Shown: piece after piece, positions 30,862-39,616 of the stretch | How positions within the stretch are numbered: the stretch's first letter is position 1 | Layout of the letters: each line of letters opens with the position of its first letter | Assembly (NCBI GenBank): GCA_964526505.1 | Contig: CAZGJC010000014.1 | Span: 1-45,180 of the forward strand | Length of the DNA: 45,180 bases | Direction of reading: 5' to 3' | Source of the DNA: SVTX01 sp964526505 | Lineage (GTDB): Bacteria; Bacillota; Clostridia; Oscillospirales; CAG-272 | Translations under genes and position numbers: made by a program | Notes under the pieces: generated by a model | Told to the model about the DNA's origin: nothing | The model's input: only the letters and a program-made list of their open reading frames with translations | The model's database searches: none

Positions 30862-31664
30862 AATTCCTCTCCAAATGCTACATCGGACTCATATTCTTTT
30901 TACTTTACATCCCCATTGCGGTGCTTATAGTATTCTCGTTCAACGAATCTGGCAACCTTGCCGAATTTTCGGGATTTACGCTTAACTGGTACCGTGAACT
31001 GTTCAACGACAAGGAAGCCTTGACTTCTCTGCTCAACTCCGTAATTTTAGCCGTATCGTCTGCGGCACTTGCAACGATTATAGGAACTTTCGGAGCGTTG
31101 GGATTGCACAAAATGAGAAACAAGTACGTAAAAAGTACCGTAAAAGCAATCACAAATATTCCGATGATGAACCCCGATATCGTAACCGGTGTTTCAATGA
31201 TGCTTTTATTTGTGGCACTTGCGAAATTTATAAAGTCTCAAAGCGTTTTCGGATTTTGGACAATGCTTATAGCACACACAACGTTCAGTCTCCCTTACGT
31301 TATGCTTTCGGTTATGCCCCGTTTCAGGCAACTTGACAAGTCTCTCTCTGAGGCGGCACAAGACCTCGGTTGCACACCCGCACGTGCGTTTTTCTCGGTA
31401 GAACTCCCCGAAATAATCCCCGGAATAATCTCCGGTTTTATGCTCGGCTTTACAATGTCACTCGACGATTTTGTCATAAGCCACTTTGTAAGTTCTCCCG
31501 ACTTCCAAACACTTCCCCTTTACGTATACAATCAGACGGCACACAACGTAAAATTCAGTATGTACGCACTCTGCACATTGATAATTACGGTAATACTCAT
31601 TATTCTTTTTGCCGTCAATTTTGCAGGCGGTGCCAAGAAGCGTAAGGAGGTATCAAGAGTATGA
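30858..31664 (+). CDS. potC: Spermidine/putrescine ABC importer permease PotC
   Basis: 268 residues with six predicted membrane helices. The N-terminal YIPIAVLIVFSFNESGNLAEF, written here in two parts YIPIAVLIVFSF and NESGNLAEF, is the PotC start. The EAA loop is SLSEAAQDLGCTPARAF, and MSLDDFVISHFVSSPDFQT near 200 is the PotC block that distinguishes it from PotB. It overlaps potB and potD by 4 nt each, so it is translationally coupled. Identification is strong. Confidence 0.94.
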   Translation: MKFLSKCYIGLIFFLLYIPIAVLIVFSFNESGNLAEFSGFTLNWYRELFNDKEALTSLLNSVILAVSSAALATIIGTFGALGLHKMRNKYVKSTVKAITNIPMMNPDIVTGVSMMLLFVALAKFIKSQSVFGFWTMLIAHTTFSLPYVMLSVMPRFRQLDKSLSEAAQDLGCTPARAFFSVELPEIIPGIISGFMLGFTMSLDDFVISHFVSSPDFQTLPLYVYNQTAHNVKFSMYALCTLIITVILIILFAVNFAGGAKKRKEVSRV

Positions 31665-32911
31665 AAAAATTCATTTTCAGATTACTTCCGCTTACACTTT
31701 TACTACTTCTTTGCTCGTCCGCTCTTATATCCTGCGATTCAAAATCATCAGGTGGTTCGGACACCGTAACGCTTTACGTTTACAACTGGGGCGAATATAT
31801 GTCCGACGGTTCGGAAGGTACACTCAACTCAAACCGTGCGTTTGAAGATTGGTACTATGAAACCTACGGTCAGCGTGTCAAAGTAAACTATTCCACTTAT
31901 TCAAGCAATGAATCAATGTACGCAAAAGTATCGTCGGGTTCGGTAAATTACGATATAGTAATCCCCTCCGACTATATGATTGAACGTATGATACAAGAGG
32001 ATCTTCTCGCTCCTCTCGACTACTCAAACATCCCGAATGCAGAATACATCATATCCGAATTTCTCAATGCGGATTACGATCCCGACACTGACGGAGACGG
32101 ATACAACGATTATTCGGTTCCCTATCTATACGGTATGATAGGCATCATATACAACAAAACGATGGTCGCAGAGAGCGACATCGGGTCGTGGGATTTGATG
32201 TGGAACAAAAAATACGAGGGCAACATTCTTCAATTTAACAATTCAAGAGACGCATTCGGTTCGGCACAGTATTATCTGGGTGACGTAAATCTCGTAAACT
32301 CCGCAGATGAGGACGATTGGAAACTCGCCCTGGAAAAACTCAAAGAGCAAAAACCAATTTTGCAAGGTTACGTTATGGACGAGATCTACAACAAAATGGA
32401 AAACGGTTCGGCCGCCATATCGGCTTACTATGCAGGCGATTTTCTTACGATGTATGAAAACAACAACGACCTTGATTTTTACTATCCGAGCGAGGGTACA
32501 AACCTTTACGTTGACGCCATGTGCGTATTAAAGTCAAGTCAAAACAAAACCATTGCAGAACGTTATATCAATTTTATGCTTTCGGAAGAACCCGCCGTTG
32601 CAAATGCGGAATACACTTATTACGCATCTCCCAACTCGCTTGTTCGTGAAAACGAAGGGTATATTGAGTATATGAACGGCATCAAGGAAAACGGCTATGA
32701 CCTTATGTACGACACAGGTGACGTAACAACCTCATCATACCGAAATTTAAGCGGTGAGAAACTTCTTCTTTTGAACACACTTTGGGAAGAACTCAAATCC
32801 GACATAACCGTAAGCGTGGGAATTTACGCCATATGCGGTGTGATTGTCGCATTCCTTGCAGGCTTTGGAATATTCTTTGCCGTTCGAAAAAGAAAACGTG
32901 CGATATATTAA
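31661..32911 (+). CDS. potD: Polyamine-binding lipoprotein PotD with an extra C-terminal membrane helix
   Basis: 416 residues. The signal peptide ends in a lipobox with Cys25 (ALISCDSK). The mature part is a periplasmic-binding-protein type II fold: TLYVYNWGEYMSDG near 38-51, VNYDIVIPSDYMIERM, and VPYLYGMIGIIYNK are PotD family blocks. Unusually, residues about 387-408 (VGIYAICGVIVAFLAGFGIF) form a second hydrophobic helix followed by a basic FAVRKRKRAIY end, so the protein may be anchored at both ends. It captures spermidine/putrescine outside and delivers it to PotBC. It overlaps potC by 4 nt, and a strong bidirectional terminator follows. Substrate specificity within polyamines cannot be read from sequence. 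Confidence 0.93.
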   Translation: MKKFIFRLLPLTLLLLLCSSALISCDSKSSGGSDTVTLYVYNWGEYMSDGSEGTLNSNRAFEDWYYETYGQRVKVNYSTYSSNESMYAKVSSGSVNYDIVIPSDYMIERMIQEDLLAPLDYSNIPNAEYIISEFLNADYDPDTDGDGYNDYSVPYLYGMIGIIYNKTMVAESDIGSWDLMWNKKYEGNILQFNNSRDAFGSAQYYLGDVNLVNSADEDDWKLALEKLKEQKPILQGYVMDEIYNKMENGSAAISAYYAGDFLTMYENNNDLDFYYPSEGTNLYVDAMCVLKSSQNKTIAERYINFMLSEEPAVANAEYTYYASPNSLVRENEGYIEYMNGIKENGYDLMYDTGDVTTSSYRNLSGEKLLLLNTLWEELKSDITVSVGIYAICGVIVAFLAGFGIFFAVRKRKRAIY

Positions 32912-32920
32912 AACAAAACA

Positions 32921-32953
32921 AAAAATCCTTCTCACGATGAGAAGGATTTTTTA
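32921..32953. terminator. Strong bidirectional terminator between potD and galM
   Basis: AAATCCTTCTC (about 32923-32933) pairs with GAGAAGGATTT (from 32939), with loop ACGAT, followed by a long T-run on the plus strand and an A-run (T on the minus strand) before it. It serves both convergent operons. Confidence 0.9.
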
Positions 32954-32955
32954 TT

Positions 32956-33996
32956 TTACTCAGAGAAAAATTCAAATTCCGTAACGGCTTCAAACGTGTC
33001 TCCCTCTTTAAGTACGGGGCTTGTAAAGTTTTCGTGATTTATACTGTCGGGCATAATTCCCGTTTCAAAGCAATATGAACTTTGCGGTGACTGGGGATAT
33101 TTATCGTAGAACGGAAATCTTTCGTCGTTTACGAAATTTCCCGTATAAAATTGCACGCAAGGTTGATTTGTGTAAACACGCATTCCCGAACCGCTCTTTG
33201 GGTCTAAAACTTCTATTTTAGGCAAAGAATTACTTGTACTTTCAAACACGAGGCAATGGTCATAACCGCCCGCAATCTTCAAGTCTTCCTGCGACAGATC
33301 AAAGTCACGTCCGATAGCCTTGGGTGTACGGAAATCGAACGGTGTGTTATCCACGCTTCTTATCTCTCCCGTGGGAATCAGGGTGTTATTTGTCGGCAGA
33401 TATCTGTCCGCTTTCACGTACAGAGTGTGGTCAAATATCTTACCGCTTCCGCATCCGCCGAGATTAAAATAAGTATGATTCGTGAGATTTACAATTGTAT
33501 CCGCATCACTCATTGCCGTGTATGCTATCTTTACGCTGTCGCCTATTACGGTATATTCGACACTTACCGAAAGGTTTCCGGGATATCCCTCTTCACCGTC
33601 AGGCGAAAAATAGGAAAATTTCACGCTATCGCCCGTGGTTACGCACGACCGCCAAACTCTGTGTGAAAATCCGACTTCACCGCCGTGAAGATGATTTTCT
33701 CCGTCGTTTCTGCTGAGATTATATTTCACTCCTCCGAGTGCAAATTTTCCTTTGCGTATACGGTTTGCACATCTTCCGACAATCGCCCCCATATAGCCTT
33801 GTGCCGTTTCATATGCCGGGAGATTATCATATCCGCAAACCACGTTTTTGTATTTTCCGTTTTTGTCGGCAATATGCAATTCAACCACGGTCGCTCCGTA
33901 TTCCATAACCGAAAGTTTTATTTTTTCTCCGACGATATCATACATATGGACATCCTCGCCACCCGAGGTGCGTCCGAAAAATCTTTTGTTTATCAT
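32956..33996 (-). CDS. galM: Galactose mutarotase (aldose 1-epimerase)
   Basis: 346 residues. GalM interconverts alpha and beta anomers of galactose. The catalytic blocks are NHLHGGEVGFSHRVW, with the first histidine, NLTNHTYFNLGG with the second, and YCFETGIMPDSINH, with the catalytic glutamate near residue 309. ATG overlaps the galE stop by 4 nt, so it is coupled to galE. It is the last gene of the nucleotidyltransferase-galE-galM run and ends at the shared terminator. Identification is strong. Confidence 0.94.
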   Translation of the reverse strand: MINKRFFGRTSGGEDVHMYDIVGEKIKLSVMEYGATVVELHIADKNGKYKNVVCGYDNLPAYETAQGYMGAIVGRCANRIRKGKFALGGVKYNLSRNDGENHLHGGEVGFSHRVWRSCVTTGDSVKFSYFSPDGEEGYPGNLSVSVEYTVIGDSVKIAYTAMSDADTIVNLTNHTYFNLGGCGSGKIFDHTLYVKADRYLPTNNTLIPTGEIRSVDNTPFDFRTPKAIGRDFDLSQEDLKIAGGYDHCLVFESTSNSLPKIEVLDPKSGSGMRVYTNQPCVQFYTGNFVNDERFPFYDKYPQSPQSSYCFETGIMPDSINHENFTSPVLKEGDTFEAVTEFEFFSE

Positions 33997-35015
33997 TGCT
34001 CACTGTATCCGTTTGGGTTTTTTACTTGCCAATTATAAGAATCGGCACACATCTGTTCTATATTATATTCAGCCTTCCAGCCGAGAATTTTCTCCGCTTT
34101 CGACACGTCTGCGTAACTTTCGTCCACGTCGCCTGCACGTCTGTCGCAAATACGGTAATTTATCTTTACACCCGACGCTTTCTCATACGCATGCACCACG
34201 TCGAGAACGGTATATCCGTTACCTGTTCCTATATTGAAAACTTCAAGTCCGCTGTGTTTTTCCATATATTCAAGCGACGCCACGTGTGCTTTTGCAAGGT
34301 CTACGACGTGAATATAATCACGAAGTCCCGTGCCATCGTGAGTTTTATAATCGTTACCGAAAACGTTAAGACAAGGAAGTATGCCGAGTGCGACTTTTGC
34401 AACGTATGGCACCAAATTATTCGGTATTCCGCTCGGGTCTTCACCTATAAGTCCGCTCTTATGGGCTCCGACGGGGTTGAAATATCTGAGTATTGTGATA
34501 TTCCACTCGCTGTCAGAGCGGTAAAGCGATTTAAGTATTCTTTCGATCATTACCTTCGTATCCCCGTAAGGATTTGTTGCATCACCGACTTTACATTCTT
34601 CGGTAAGCGGTAAAACCTCGGGCGTACCGTACACGGTTGCGGAGGACGAAAATACGATTTTTTTAACTCCGTAGGTTTTCATAACGTCAAGCAACACAAG
34701 CGTACTTCCGACGTTATTATGGTAATACTCTATCGGCTTTTCAACTGATTCACCGACCGCTTTATAACCTGCAAAATGAATACAGGAATCAATATCGGGG
34801 TTTTCACGGAAAATTTTACAAAGGGCGTCTCTGTCAAGCAAATCAGCCTCGTAAAATTTTACGTCTTTGCCCGTTATACGCTTTATTCTGTCAAGAACCA
34901 CCGGTTTACTGTTATAGAAATTATCGACCACGACGACGTCCATTCCGGCATCTATCAATTCAACGACCGTATGAGAACCGATATATCCGGTACCTCCCGT
35001 TACCAATACAGACAT
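33993..35015 (-). CDS. galE: UDP-glucose 4-epimerase
   Basis: 340 residues. GalE interconverts UDP-galactose and UDP-glucose. NAD binding is by VLVTGGTGYIGSH (3-15), and the catalytic Tyr150-x3-Lys154 is in NPYGDTK. FSSSATVYGTPEVLP and RYFNPVGAHKSGLIG are the family blocks. It follows the nucleotidyltransferase by 20 nt and is coupled to galM. Together with galK elsewhere in the window it gives the Leloir steps except a clear GalT. Identification is certain. Confidence 0.97.
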   Translation of the reverse strand: MSVLVTGGTGYIGSHTVVELIDAGMDVVVVDNFYNSKPVVLDRIKRITGKDVKFYEADLLDRDALCKIFRENPDIDSCIHFAGYKAVGESVEKPIEYYHNNVGSTLVLLDVMKTYGVKKIVFSSSATVYGTPEVLPLTEECKVGDATNPYGDTKVMIERILKSLYRSDSEWNITILRYFNPVGAHKSGLIGEDPSGIPNNLVPYVAKVALGILPCLNVFGNDYKTHDGTGLRDYIHVVDLAKAHVASLEYMEKHSGLEVFNIGTGNGYTVLDVVHAYEKASGVKINYRICDRRAGDVDESYADVSKAEKILGWKAEYNIEQMCADSYNWQVKNPNGYSEQ

Positions 35016-35035
35016 TTTTCTACCAAACCTTCCCT

Positions 35036-35935
35036 TTATTTATTCCAAAGTCCACAAGGATATTCACCGTTTTTTATCATAGCGGAAATACTCTCCACCA
35101 CTTGCGGTTTATCCTCGGAATACGTTACACCGTGCCACTGCGACGAAGTTGTATAAACGTTGACACTGCACTTGCCCTCGCTCATCATATCACCGACGAC
35201 CACGGGCAAATAAATTTCTTTTTTGAGTGGATCGCCACTTTCGTCCGCCAAAAATTCGGACATTTTTTTCTCAATATACGGGAACACTTCCAGTGCAAGT
35301 CCCCAGCAGTTCATCGAAACAACTGTATCTCCGCTGATATATTTCCATTCTTCCCCGTCAAAATACTCCGCATCATTTCCGCAAACACGGATTTTAGTCA
35401 CTTCGTTGATATCGCAAAGTTTTTCGTTTGATATCGAACACACTCCACGTGACACCGTACCGTTTTCGGTCAACGTATTTCTGAGCACGTAGCCCACCAT
35501 ACAGAAACATTTTCTGTCATTTGACGATTTTAAATGTTCGGACAAACGCACAAACGTGTCTCTTCCGTAAAAGTCATCTGCGTTGATAACCGCAAAGTTA
35601 TCGTCTCCGATTTGCTCTTTCGCACACAAAAGTGCATGTGCCGTCCCCCACGGCTTGACTCTGCCGTTTGGAACCTTATAGCCGTGCGGTATATTTTCGA
35701 GTTTTTGGAAAGCGTATTCCGTCTTGATATACGGTTCGACACGAACGCCCACGGTCTCTCTGAAAAGTTCGTAATTTTCCTCTTTGATTATAAAAACGAC
35801 TTTATCAAATCCGGCACGCTTAGCGTCGTAAATTGAAAAGTCAATAATAAATTCGCCGTTTTCCGTTATCGGGTCGAGCTGTTTGAGTCCGCCGTAGCGT
35901 GATCCCATTCCCGCCGCAAGTATTACAAGAGTCAT
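35036..35935 (-). CDS. Sugar-phosphate nucleotidyltransferase
   Basis: 299 residues. An NTP-transferase (GT-A-like Rossmann) fold: the nucleotide-binding signature LVILAAGMGSRYGGLKQLDP starts at residue 3, and NADDFYGRDTF (near 110) carries the metal-binding aspartates. The C-terminal half has TRVCGNDAEYFDGEEW-like strands. It likely activates a hexose-1-phosphate with a nucleoside triphosphate; which sugar and base cannot be read. Position before galE and galM suggests UTP plus glucose- or galactose-1-phosphate (inference), which could replace GalT. The ATG at 35935 is chosen because GGAGG precedes it by 5 nt; the earlier in-frame ATG at 35947 overlaps that site. A TATAAT lies at 35972-35977. 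Confidence 0.85.
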   Translation of the reverse strand: MTLVILAAGMGSRYGGLKQLDPITENGEFIIDFSIYDAKRAGFDKVVFIIKEENYELFRETVGVRVEPYIKTEYAFQKLENIPHGYKVPNGRVKPWGTAHALLCAKEQIGDDNFAVINADDFYGRDTFVRLSEHLKSSNDRKCFCMVGYVLRNTLTENGTVSRGVCSISNEKLCDINEVTKIRVCGNDAEYFDGEEWKYISGDTVVSMNCWGLALEVFPYIEKKMSEFLADESGDPLKKEIYLPVVVGDMMSEGKCSVNVYTTSSQWHGVTYSEDKPQVVESISAMIKNGEYPCGLWNK

Positions 35936-36033
35936 ACCATCCTCCATGGGTTTATTTATACATTATCTTTTATTATATCATAATAATATGAAAAAGTATA
36001 TACGTTTTTATAAAATTTACATAAATTTTAATG

Positions 36034-36062
36034 TTGACAAATTTCGAAATATACCGTATAAT
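36034..36062 (+). promoter_or_regulatory. Sigma-A promoter of the Crp/Fnr-ABC operon
   Basis: TTGACA (36034-36039), 17 nt, TATAAT (36057-36062), both perfect. The start codon is 31 nt after the -10 box. Confidence 0.85.
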
Positions 36063-36078
36063 GTATCATATGAGACAT
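36061..36078. promoter_or_regulatory. 18-bp near-perfect palindrome at the Crp/Fnr gene start site
   Basis: ATGTATCATATGAGACAT is symmetrical except for one base pair and overlaps the end of the -10 box, covering the likely transcription start. It lies directly before a Crp/Fnr-family gene, so it is a candidate autoregulatory operator. Confidence 0.5.
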
Positions 36079-36092
36079 TTTTGGAGGTGGGT

Positions 36093-36755
36093 ATGCAACA
36101 GGACGAAATATCGAAAATTATTTCTCGGGTACCGCTTTTTACAAATTGCAGTGACGATACGACTTGTGCGATAGCAAATGCCTCGCAGTCGTTCTACAAT
36201 ATCGGAGAGACGATATGCTCTCCCGAAACGTCAAGCAGAAAACTTATAATTCTGCTTGAAGGACGAGCAAACGTTTATCTGCCCGATATGCGTAAGAAAA
36301 CGCTACTCCGCACAATGCGTGAGGGTGAACTTGTAGGAATCGCAAATCTCTACTCCGACCACCCATACGTAAGTGTGGTCATAGCGGAAAAGCGTTGCGT
36401 GACAATTGAAATTTCCGAGCGATCTTTTATGAATCTGATTGAGCGGGACAAAATCCTGCTTGCAAATTTTTTGTCGCTTCTTTCGGGCAAAATATGTTAT
36501 CTCAATGAGAAATTGCACTACTGCACCGCAGGCAGTGCCGAAAGAAAACTTGCATTATATCTGGACTCTGTAAGTTCGTCGGATACGTTTGAATTGTCCG
36601 TATCTCTCGTCTCGCTTTCGGACATACTTGACGTAGGCAGAGCGTCGCTTTACCGTGCGTTCGACAAACTGCAAAGCGATGGATTTATAGCCAAAGACGG
36701 CAAAAAAATCACACTTAAAAACAGGGGAAAAATGCTTTTGCACTACACCCTTTAA
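36093..36755 (+). CDS. Crp/Fnr-family transcriptional regulator
   Basis: 220 residues. The N-terminal cyclic-nucleotide-binding-type beta barrel spans about 20-125 (RKLIILLEGRANVYLPDMRK, MREGELVGIANLY). It has no CXXC cluster as in Fnr. A dimerisation helix follows and a C-terminal winged helix is near 170-215, with LSDILDVGRASLYRAFDKL as the recognition part. The start at 36093 has GGAGGTGG upstream; the longer frame from 35946 lies upstream of the promoter. It is first in an operon with a NitT/TauT-type ABC importer 31 nt downstream, so it probably controls that importer. An 18-bp palindrome overlaps its own promoter. The effector is unknown. Confidence 0.92.
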   Translation: MQQDEISKIISRVPLFTNCSDDTTCAIANASQSFYNIGETICSPETSSRKLIILLEGRANVYLPDMRKKTLLRTMREGELVGIANLYSDHPYVSVVIAEKRCVTIEISERSFMNLIERDKILLANFLSLLSGKICYLNEKLHYCTAGSAERKLALYLDSVSSSDTFELSVSLVSLSDILDVGRASLYRAFDKLQSDGFIAKDGKKITLKNRGKMLLHYTL

Positions 36756-36786
36756 ATATTACAAATCAAAGAAAGGCAATATCAAA

Positions 36787-37818
36787 ATGAAAAAAATCAT
36801 CAAATTTTTAACCGTAACTCTTTTAATACTGGCGTTTATGGTCTCGGCGGTTTCGTGTACGAATTCGGGTGGCGAAAAAGACACCGAATCAAACACGGAA
36901 TCCAATGCAAACAAGGACATAGCGGAGATCCCACAAGAGATAAATATAGCCACGCTCAACGGAACAACGGGGTTCGGAATTGCAAAACTTATGTCCGACC
37001 ATAAAAATGACGAGCAAGCGACAAAATACAATTTTTCGGTTGAATCGGATGCGTCTGTCATAAATGCTTCACTTATCAACGGTTCTCTTGACATCGCAAC
37101 TCTTCCCACCAACGCCGCCGCAAATCTTTATGCGAAAACAGACGGCAAAATTCAAATCCTTGCCGTAAATACGCTTGGCGTGCTTTATGTAGTGGCAAAC
37201 GAAGCGAACTCTAACATAAAATCGCTGTCGGATCTCGAAGGAAAAACCGTTTACTGCCCTGCTCAAAACCCTTATTTTATATTTAAGGGTCTTTGCGACA
37301 AAGTGGGAGTCAACGTGACAATAGACACTGCATATTCGGCACCTGCAGATTTGCGTGCGGCAGTTGTTGCCGGCAAAGTCGATATTGCGGTACTCCCCGA
37401 ACCCATGGTTACAATCGCAACGTCCAAAAACACTTCTATCTCAACGGTAATTGACGTAACCGCCGAGTGGAATAAAGTTTTCCCCGAAAATTCACTCATG
37501 CAGGGTTGCATAGTCGCAAGAACGGAATTTATAAACAAATATCCCGAAACAATAAAGGCATTTCTTGAAGAATACAAATCTTCCGTGGAATACGTAAGCG
37601 AAAACCCGTCGGAAGCGTCCGAAATCATAGCGAAAATGGGAATTTTCGAGCAGGCTGCGGTTGCGAAAAAGGCAATACCGAAATGTAACGTAAAGTATGT
37701 CGACGGCAAAGATATGGCTGACGCACTCGATGTTTTCTTCGGCGTCCTCTATGATATCGCTCCTGCGTCGATCGGAGGAGAAAAGCCCGACAGAAATATA
37801 TACTATATTGCCGATTGA
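36787..37818 (+). CDS. NitT/TauT-family ABC substrate-binding lipoprotein
   Basis: 343 residues. A signal peptide ends in lipobox VSAVSCTNS with Cys24, followed by a Ser/Thr/Asn/Glu-rich linker. The mature fold resembles SsuA/NMT1-type binding proteins: IATLNGTTGFGIAKLM near 55-70, IATLPTNAAANLYAK, GKTVYCPAQNPYFIFK and DIAVLPEPMVTIA. Such proteins bind alkylsulfonates, taurine, nitrate, bicarbonate or thiamine precursors; the ligand cannot be decided here. It is followed by its permease and ATPase and preceded by a Crp/Fnr regulator. AAAGG lies about 10 nt upstream. There is no riboswitch in the spacer, which argues weakly against thiamine. Confidence 0.87.
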   Translation: MKKIIKFLTVTLLILAFMVSAVSCTNSGGEKDTESNTESNANKDIAEIPQEINIATLNGTTGFGIAKLMSDHKNDEQATKYNFSVESDASVINASLINGSLDIATLPTNAAANLYAKTDGKIQILAVNTLGVLYVVANEANSNIKSLSDLEGKTVYCPAQNPYFIFKGLCDKVGVNVTIDTAYSAPADLRAAVVAGKVDIAVLPEPMVTIATSKNTSISTVIDVTAEWNKVFPENSLMQGCIVARTEFINKYPETIKAFLEEYKSSVEYVSENPSEASEIIAKMGIFEQAAVAKKAIPKCNVKYVDGKDMADALDVFFGVLYDIAPASIGGEKPDRNIYYIAD

Positions 37819-37860
37819 TTTTCTTGTCAAATTAAAAACGTTTCAAAATCAAAGAACTTT

Positions 37861-38643
37861 ATGAATTCAACGCTGAAAAAAATAGCCAAAAAGATTTTAA
37901 TAGTAATATTTTGGCTTGTTGTGTGGCAGATTTTGTCTGTGGTGGTCGGGCAGGAACTACTTCTGCCCTCGCCATTTAAAACGATAAGTCGTCTTACCGA
38001 AATAGCTCGGACACTTGATTTTTACAATATAATTTTCAGGTCTCTCATACGTATTCTTGCAGGCACGATAATCGCCGTAATACTCGGCATTCTAATAGCG
38101 GTGGCAAGTGCGTCGGTCCCGTTTATACACGACCTCATCTCACCGCTTATGACGGTTATGAAATCCATCCCCGTTGCGTCTTTTATTATTTTGCTTATTC
38201 TATGGCTTGACAAGAACGTAGTTCCTGCAATCATCTCCACACTTATCGTTTTGCCCATTGTCTGGGTCAACGTGGAAACGGGCATTCTGCAAACAGACAA
38301 ATCGCTGCTTGAAATGGCTCAACTTTACAAGATAAGTTTGCCTAAAAAAATACTCGATATATATGCTCCGTCTGTTCTGCCGTACTTTGTCTCTTCTCTG
38401 AACTCGTCGTTGGGTCTCTCTTGGAAAGCGGGTATCGCCGCCGAGGTAATCGCTCCTCCGCTTATTGCCATCGGAAAACAAATATACAATTCTAAACTTT
38501 ATCTTGAAACGACCGATCTGTTTGCATGGACGCTTACCGTTATACTTATAAGTCTCGTGATAGAAAAACTCGCCGTATTCGGCATAAAAAAAGCCTTCGG
38601 TGACAAGGCATATTCGGAGGTCGGCAATGACAGACGTAATTAA
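37861..38643 (+). CDS. NitT/TauT-family ABC permease (SsuC-like)
   Basis: 260 residues, about six membrane helices. The family block is VVWQILSVVVGQELLLPSP near 19-37, and the EAA-type coupling loop is near SLLEMAQLYKISLPKKILD and ends with PSVLPYFVSSLNSSLGLSW. It lies 42 nt after the binding protein and overlaps the ATPase start by 17 nt. With the binding protein and ATPase it imports a small organic anion or precursor (inference). Identification of class is strong. Confidence 0.9.
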   Translation: MNSTLKKIAKKILIVIFWLVVWQILSVVVGQELLLPSPFKTISRLTEIARTLDFYNIIFRSLIRILAGTIIAVILGILIAVASASVPFIHDLISPLMTVMKSIPVASFIILLILWLDKNVVPAIISTLIVLPIVWVNVETGILQTDKSLLEMAQLYKISLPKKILDIYAPSVLPYFVSSLNSSLGLSWKAGIAAEVIAPPLIAIGKQIYNSKLYLETTDLFAWTLTVILISLVIEKLAVFGIKKAFGDKAYSEVGNDRRN

Positions 38644-39199
38644 CTTATCAAAAAAATACGGCGACAACCAAGTGCTTTGCAACTTTTCCCTTCAAATTGC
38701 CCCGTGTGAGCATATCGTACTCACGGGTCCTTCCGGTTGCGGAAAAACCACTCTTCTGCGTATTATATCGGGACTGGAAAAACAAGATTGCGGAGAAATC
38801 GTTACAAATCGAAAAATCGCATATATGCAACAAGAACCACGACTTTTACCTTGGAAGACCGCCGAAGAAAACGTTTCAATTGTGCTGAAAAATTACGACA
38901 GCCATTCGGCGAAAAAATATCTCGACGAAGTAAACTTAAACGACACATATCAAAAATACCCCGGAGAGCTCTCGGGAGGAATGGCACAGCGTGTATCCTT
39001 TGCTCGTTTTCTTGCATATGCAGACACGTCGGGAGCAAATCTTCTTTTGCTCGATGAACCCTTCTCCGCCCTGGATTTCGACGCCTCGGAACAAATGTTG
39101 CACATATTGCTAAACCAAGCAAAAGATAAATCTCTTCTGCTTGTGACTCATAGTGAAAAGTGTTTTGATAAATTTGACAGAATTGTTCGGCTCGGTTAA
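38627..39199 (+). CDS. NitT/TauT-family ABC ATPase, short form
   Basis: 190 residues, rather short for this family (usually about 240-260). Walker A GPSGCGKTTLLR, signature ELSGGMAQRVSFARFL and Walker B LLLLDEPFSALD are intact, and the H-loop is VTHSEKC; the usual C-terminal extra helices are trimmed. The ATG at 38627 is preceded by CGGAGG with a 6-nt gap, and lies inside the end of the permease gene (17-nt overlap, other frame). It supplies energy for the importer. The short C-terminus may simply be a family variant. A perfect 15-bp hairpin follows. Confidence 0.9.
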   Translation: MTDVINLSKKYGDNQVLCNFSLQIAPCEHIVLTGPSGCGKTTLLRIISGLEKQDCGEIVTNRKIAYMQQEPRLLPWKTAEENVSIVLKNYDSHSAKKYLDEVNLNDTYQKYPGELSGGMAQRVSFARFLAYADTSGANLLLLDEPFSALDFDASEQMLHILLNQAKDKSLLLVTHSEKCFDKFDRIVRLG

Positions 39200-39222
39200 A
39201 ATTCCCACGGCACACGATAATA

Positions 39223-39254
39223 ATGCGGAGACTGATTGTAATCAGTCTCCGCAT
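39223..39254 (+). terminator. Perfect 15-bp hairpin after the ABC operon
   Basis: Positions 39223-39237 and 39240-39254 are perfectly complementary, with a 2-nt centre. It lies 24 nt after the ATPase stop. The tail ATATATTTAC lacks a T-run, so it may be a poor terminator, an mRNA stabiliser, or a binding palindrome. Confidence 0.5.
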
Positions 39255-39373
39255 ATATATTTACATTCTAATCCACATTGATTATATCCTATTCCCTCAA
39301 ATGTTAACAGCGATATATCCCAGTGCAAACAATATTATTACGACAAAAAAATTATATTTTTTCAAAAAAGGTA

Positions 39374-39402
39374 TTGACAAAATATCGTGTTCGTGATATA
39401 AT
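39374..39402 (+). promoter_or_regulatory. Sigma-A promoter of tRNA-Pro
   Basis: TTGACA (39374-39379), 17 nt, TATAAT (39397-39402), both perfect, 30 nt before the tRNA. Confidence 0.88.
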
Positions 39403-39431
39403 ATACAGGTCGTTGAGAAAAGACGACTGAT

Positions 39432-39507
39432 CTGGGTGTGGCGCAGCTGGTAGCGCGCTACCTTGGGGTGGTAGAGGCCGCAAGTTCAAGTCTTGTCACT
39501 CAGACCA
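39432..39507 (+). tRNA. tRNA-Pro, anticodon GGG
   Basis: A 76-nt cloverleaf: acceptor CTGGGTG/CACTCAG (one G-U pair), D-stem GCGC/GCGC, anticodon stem CTACC/GGTAG with loop TTGGGGT (anticodon GGG), T-stem GCAAG/CTTGT with TTCAAGT loop, discriminator A and encoded CCA. It has its own promoter and a strong terminator. It flanks the integrated element and its 3' end is the probable attachment site. Confidence 0.95.
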
Positions 39508-39508
39508 A

Positions 39509-39545
39509 AAATCCGTAGAATTTGTATGAATTCTACGGATTTTTC
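39509..39545 (+). terminator. Terminator of tRNA-Pro
   Basis: A perfect 12-bp stem (39511-39522 with 39529-39540) with a 6-nt loop, followed by TTTTTC. If integration occurred at the tRNA 3' end, this terminator might belong to the element rather than the host. Confidence 0.85.
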
Positions 39546-39616
39546 TTTTGTTGTTTTGTTTGTTATCCACTAATATTGCGGTGCTTTAGTCTATCGGTAA
39601 CGCTTATCAACTATCA

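Noticed and set aside
35946..36092. Longer start for the Crp/Fnr regulator
   Set aside because: The frame begins upstream of the perfect promoter at 36034; GGAGGTGG precedes the ATG at 36093.
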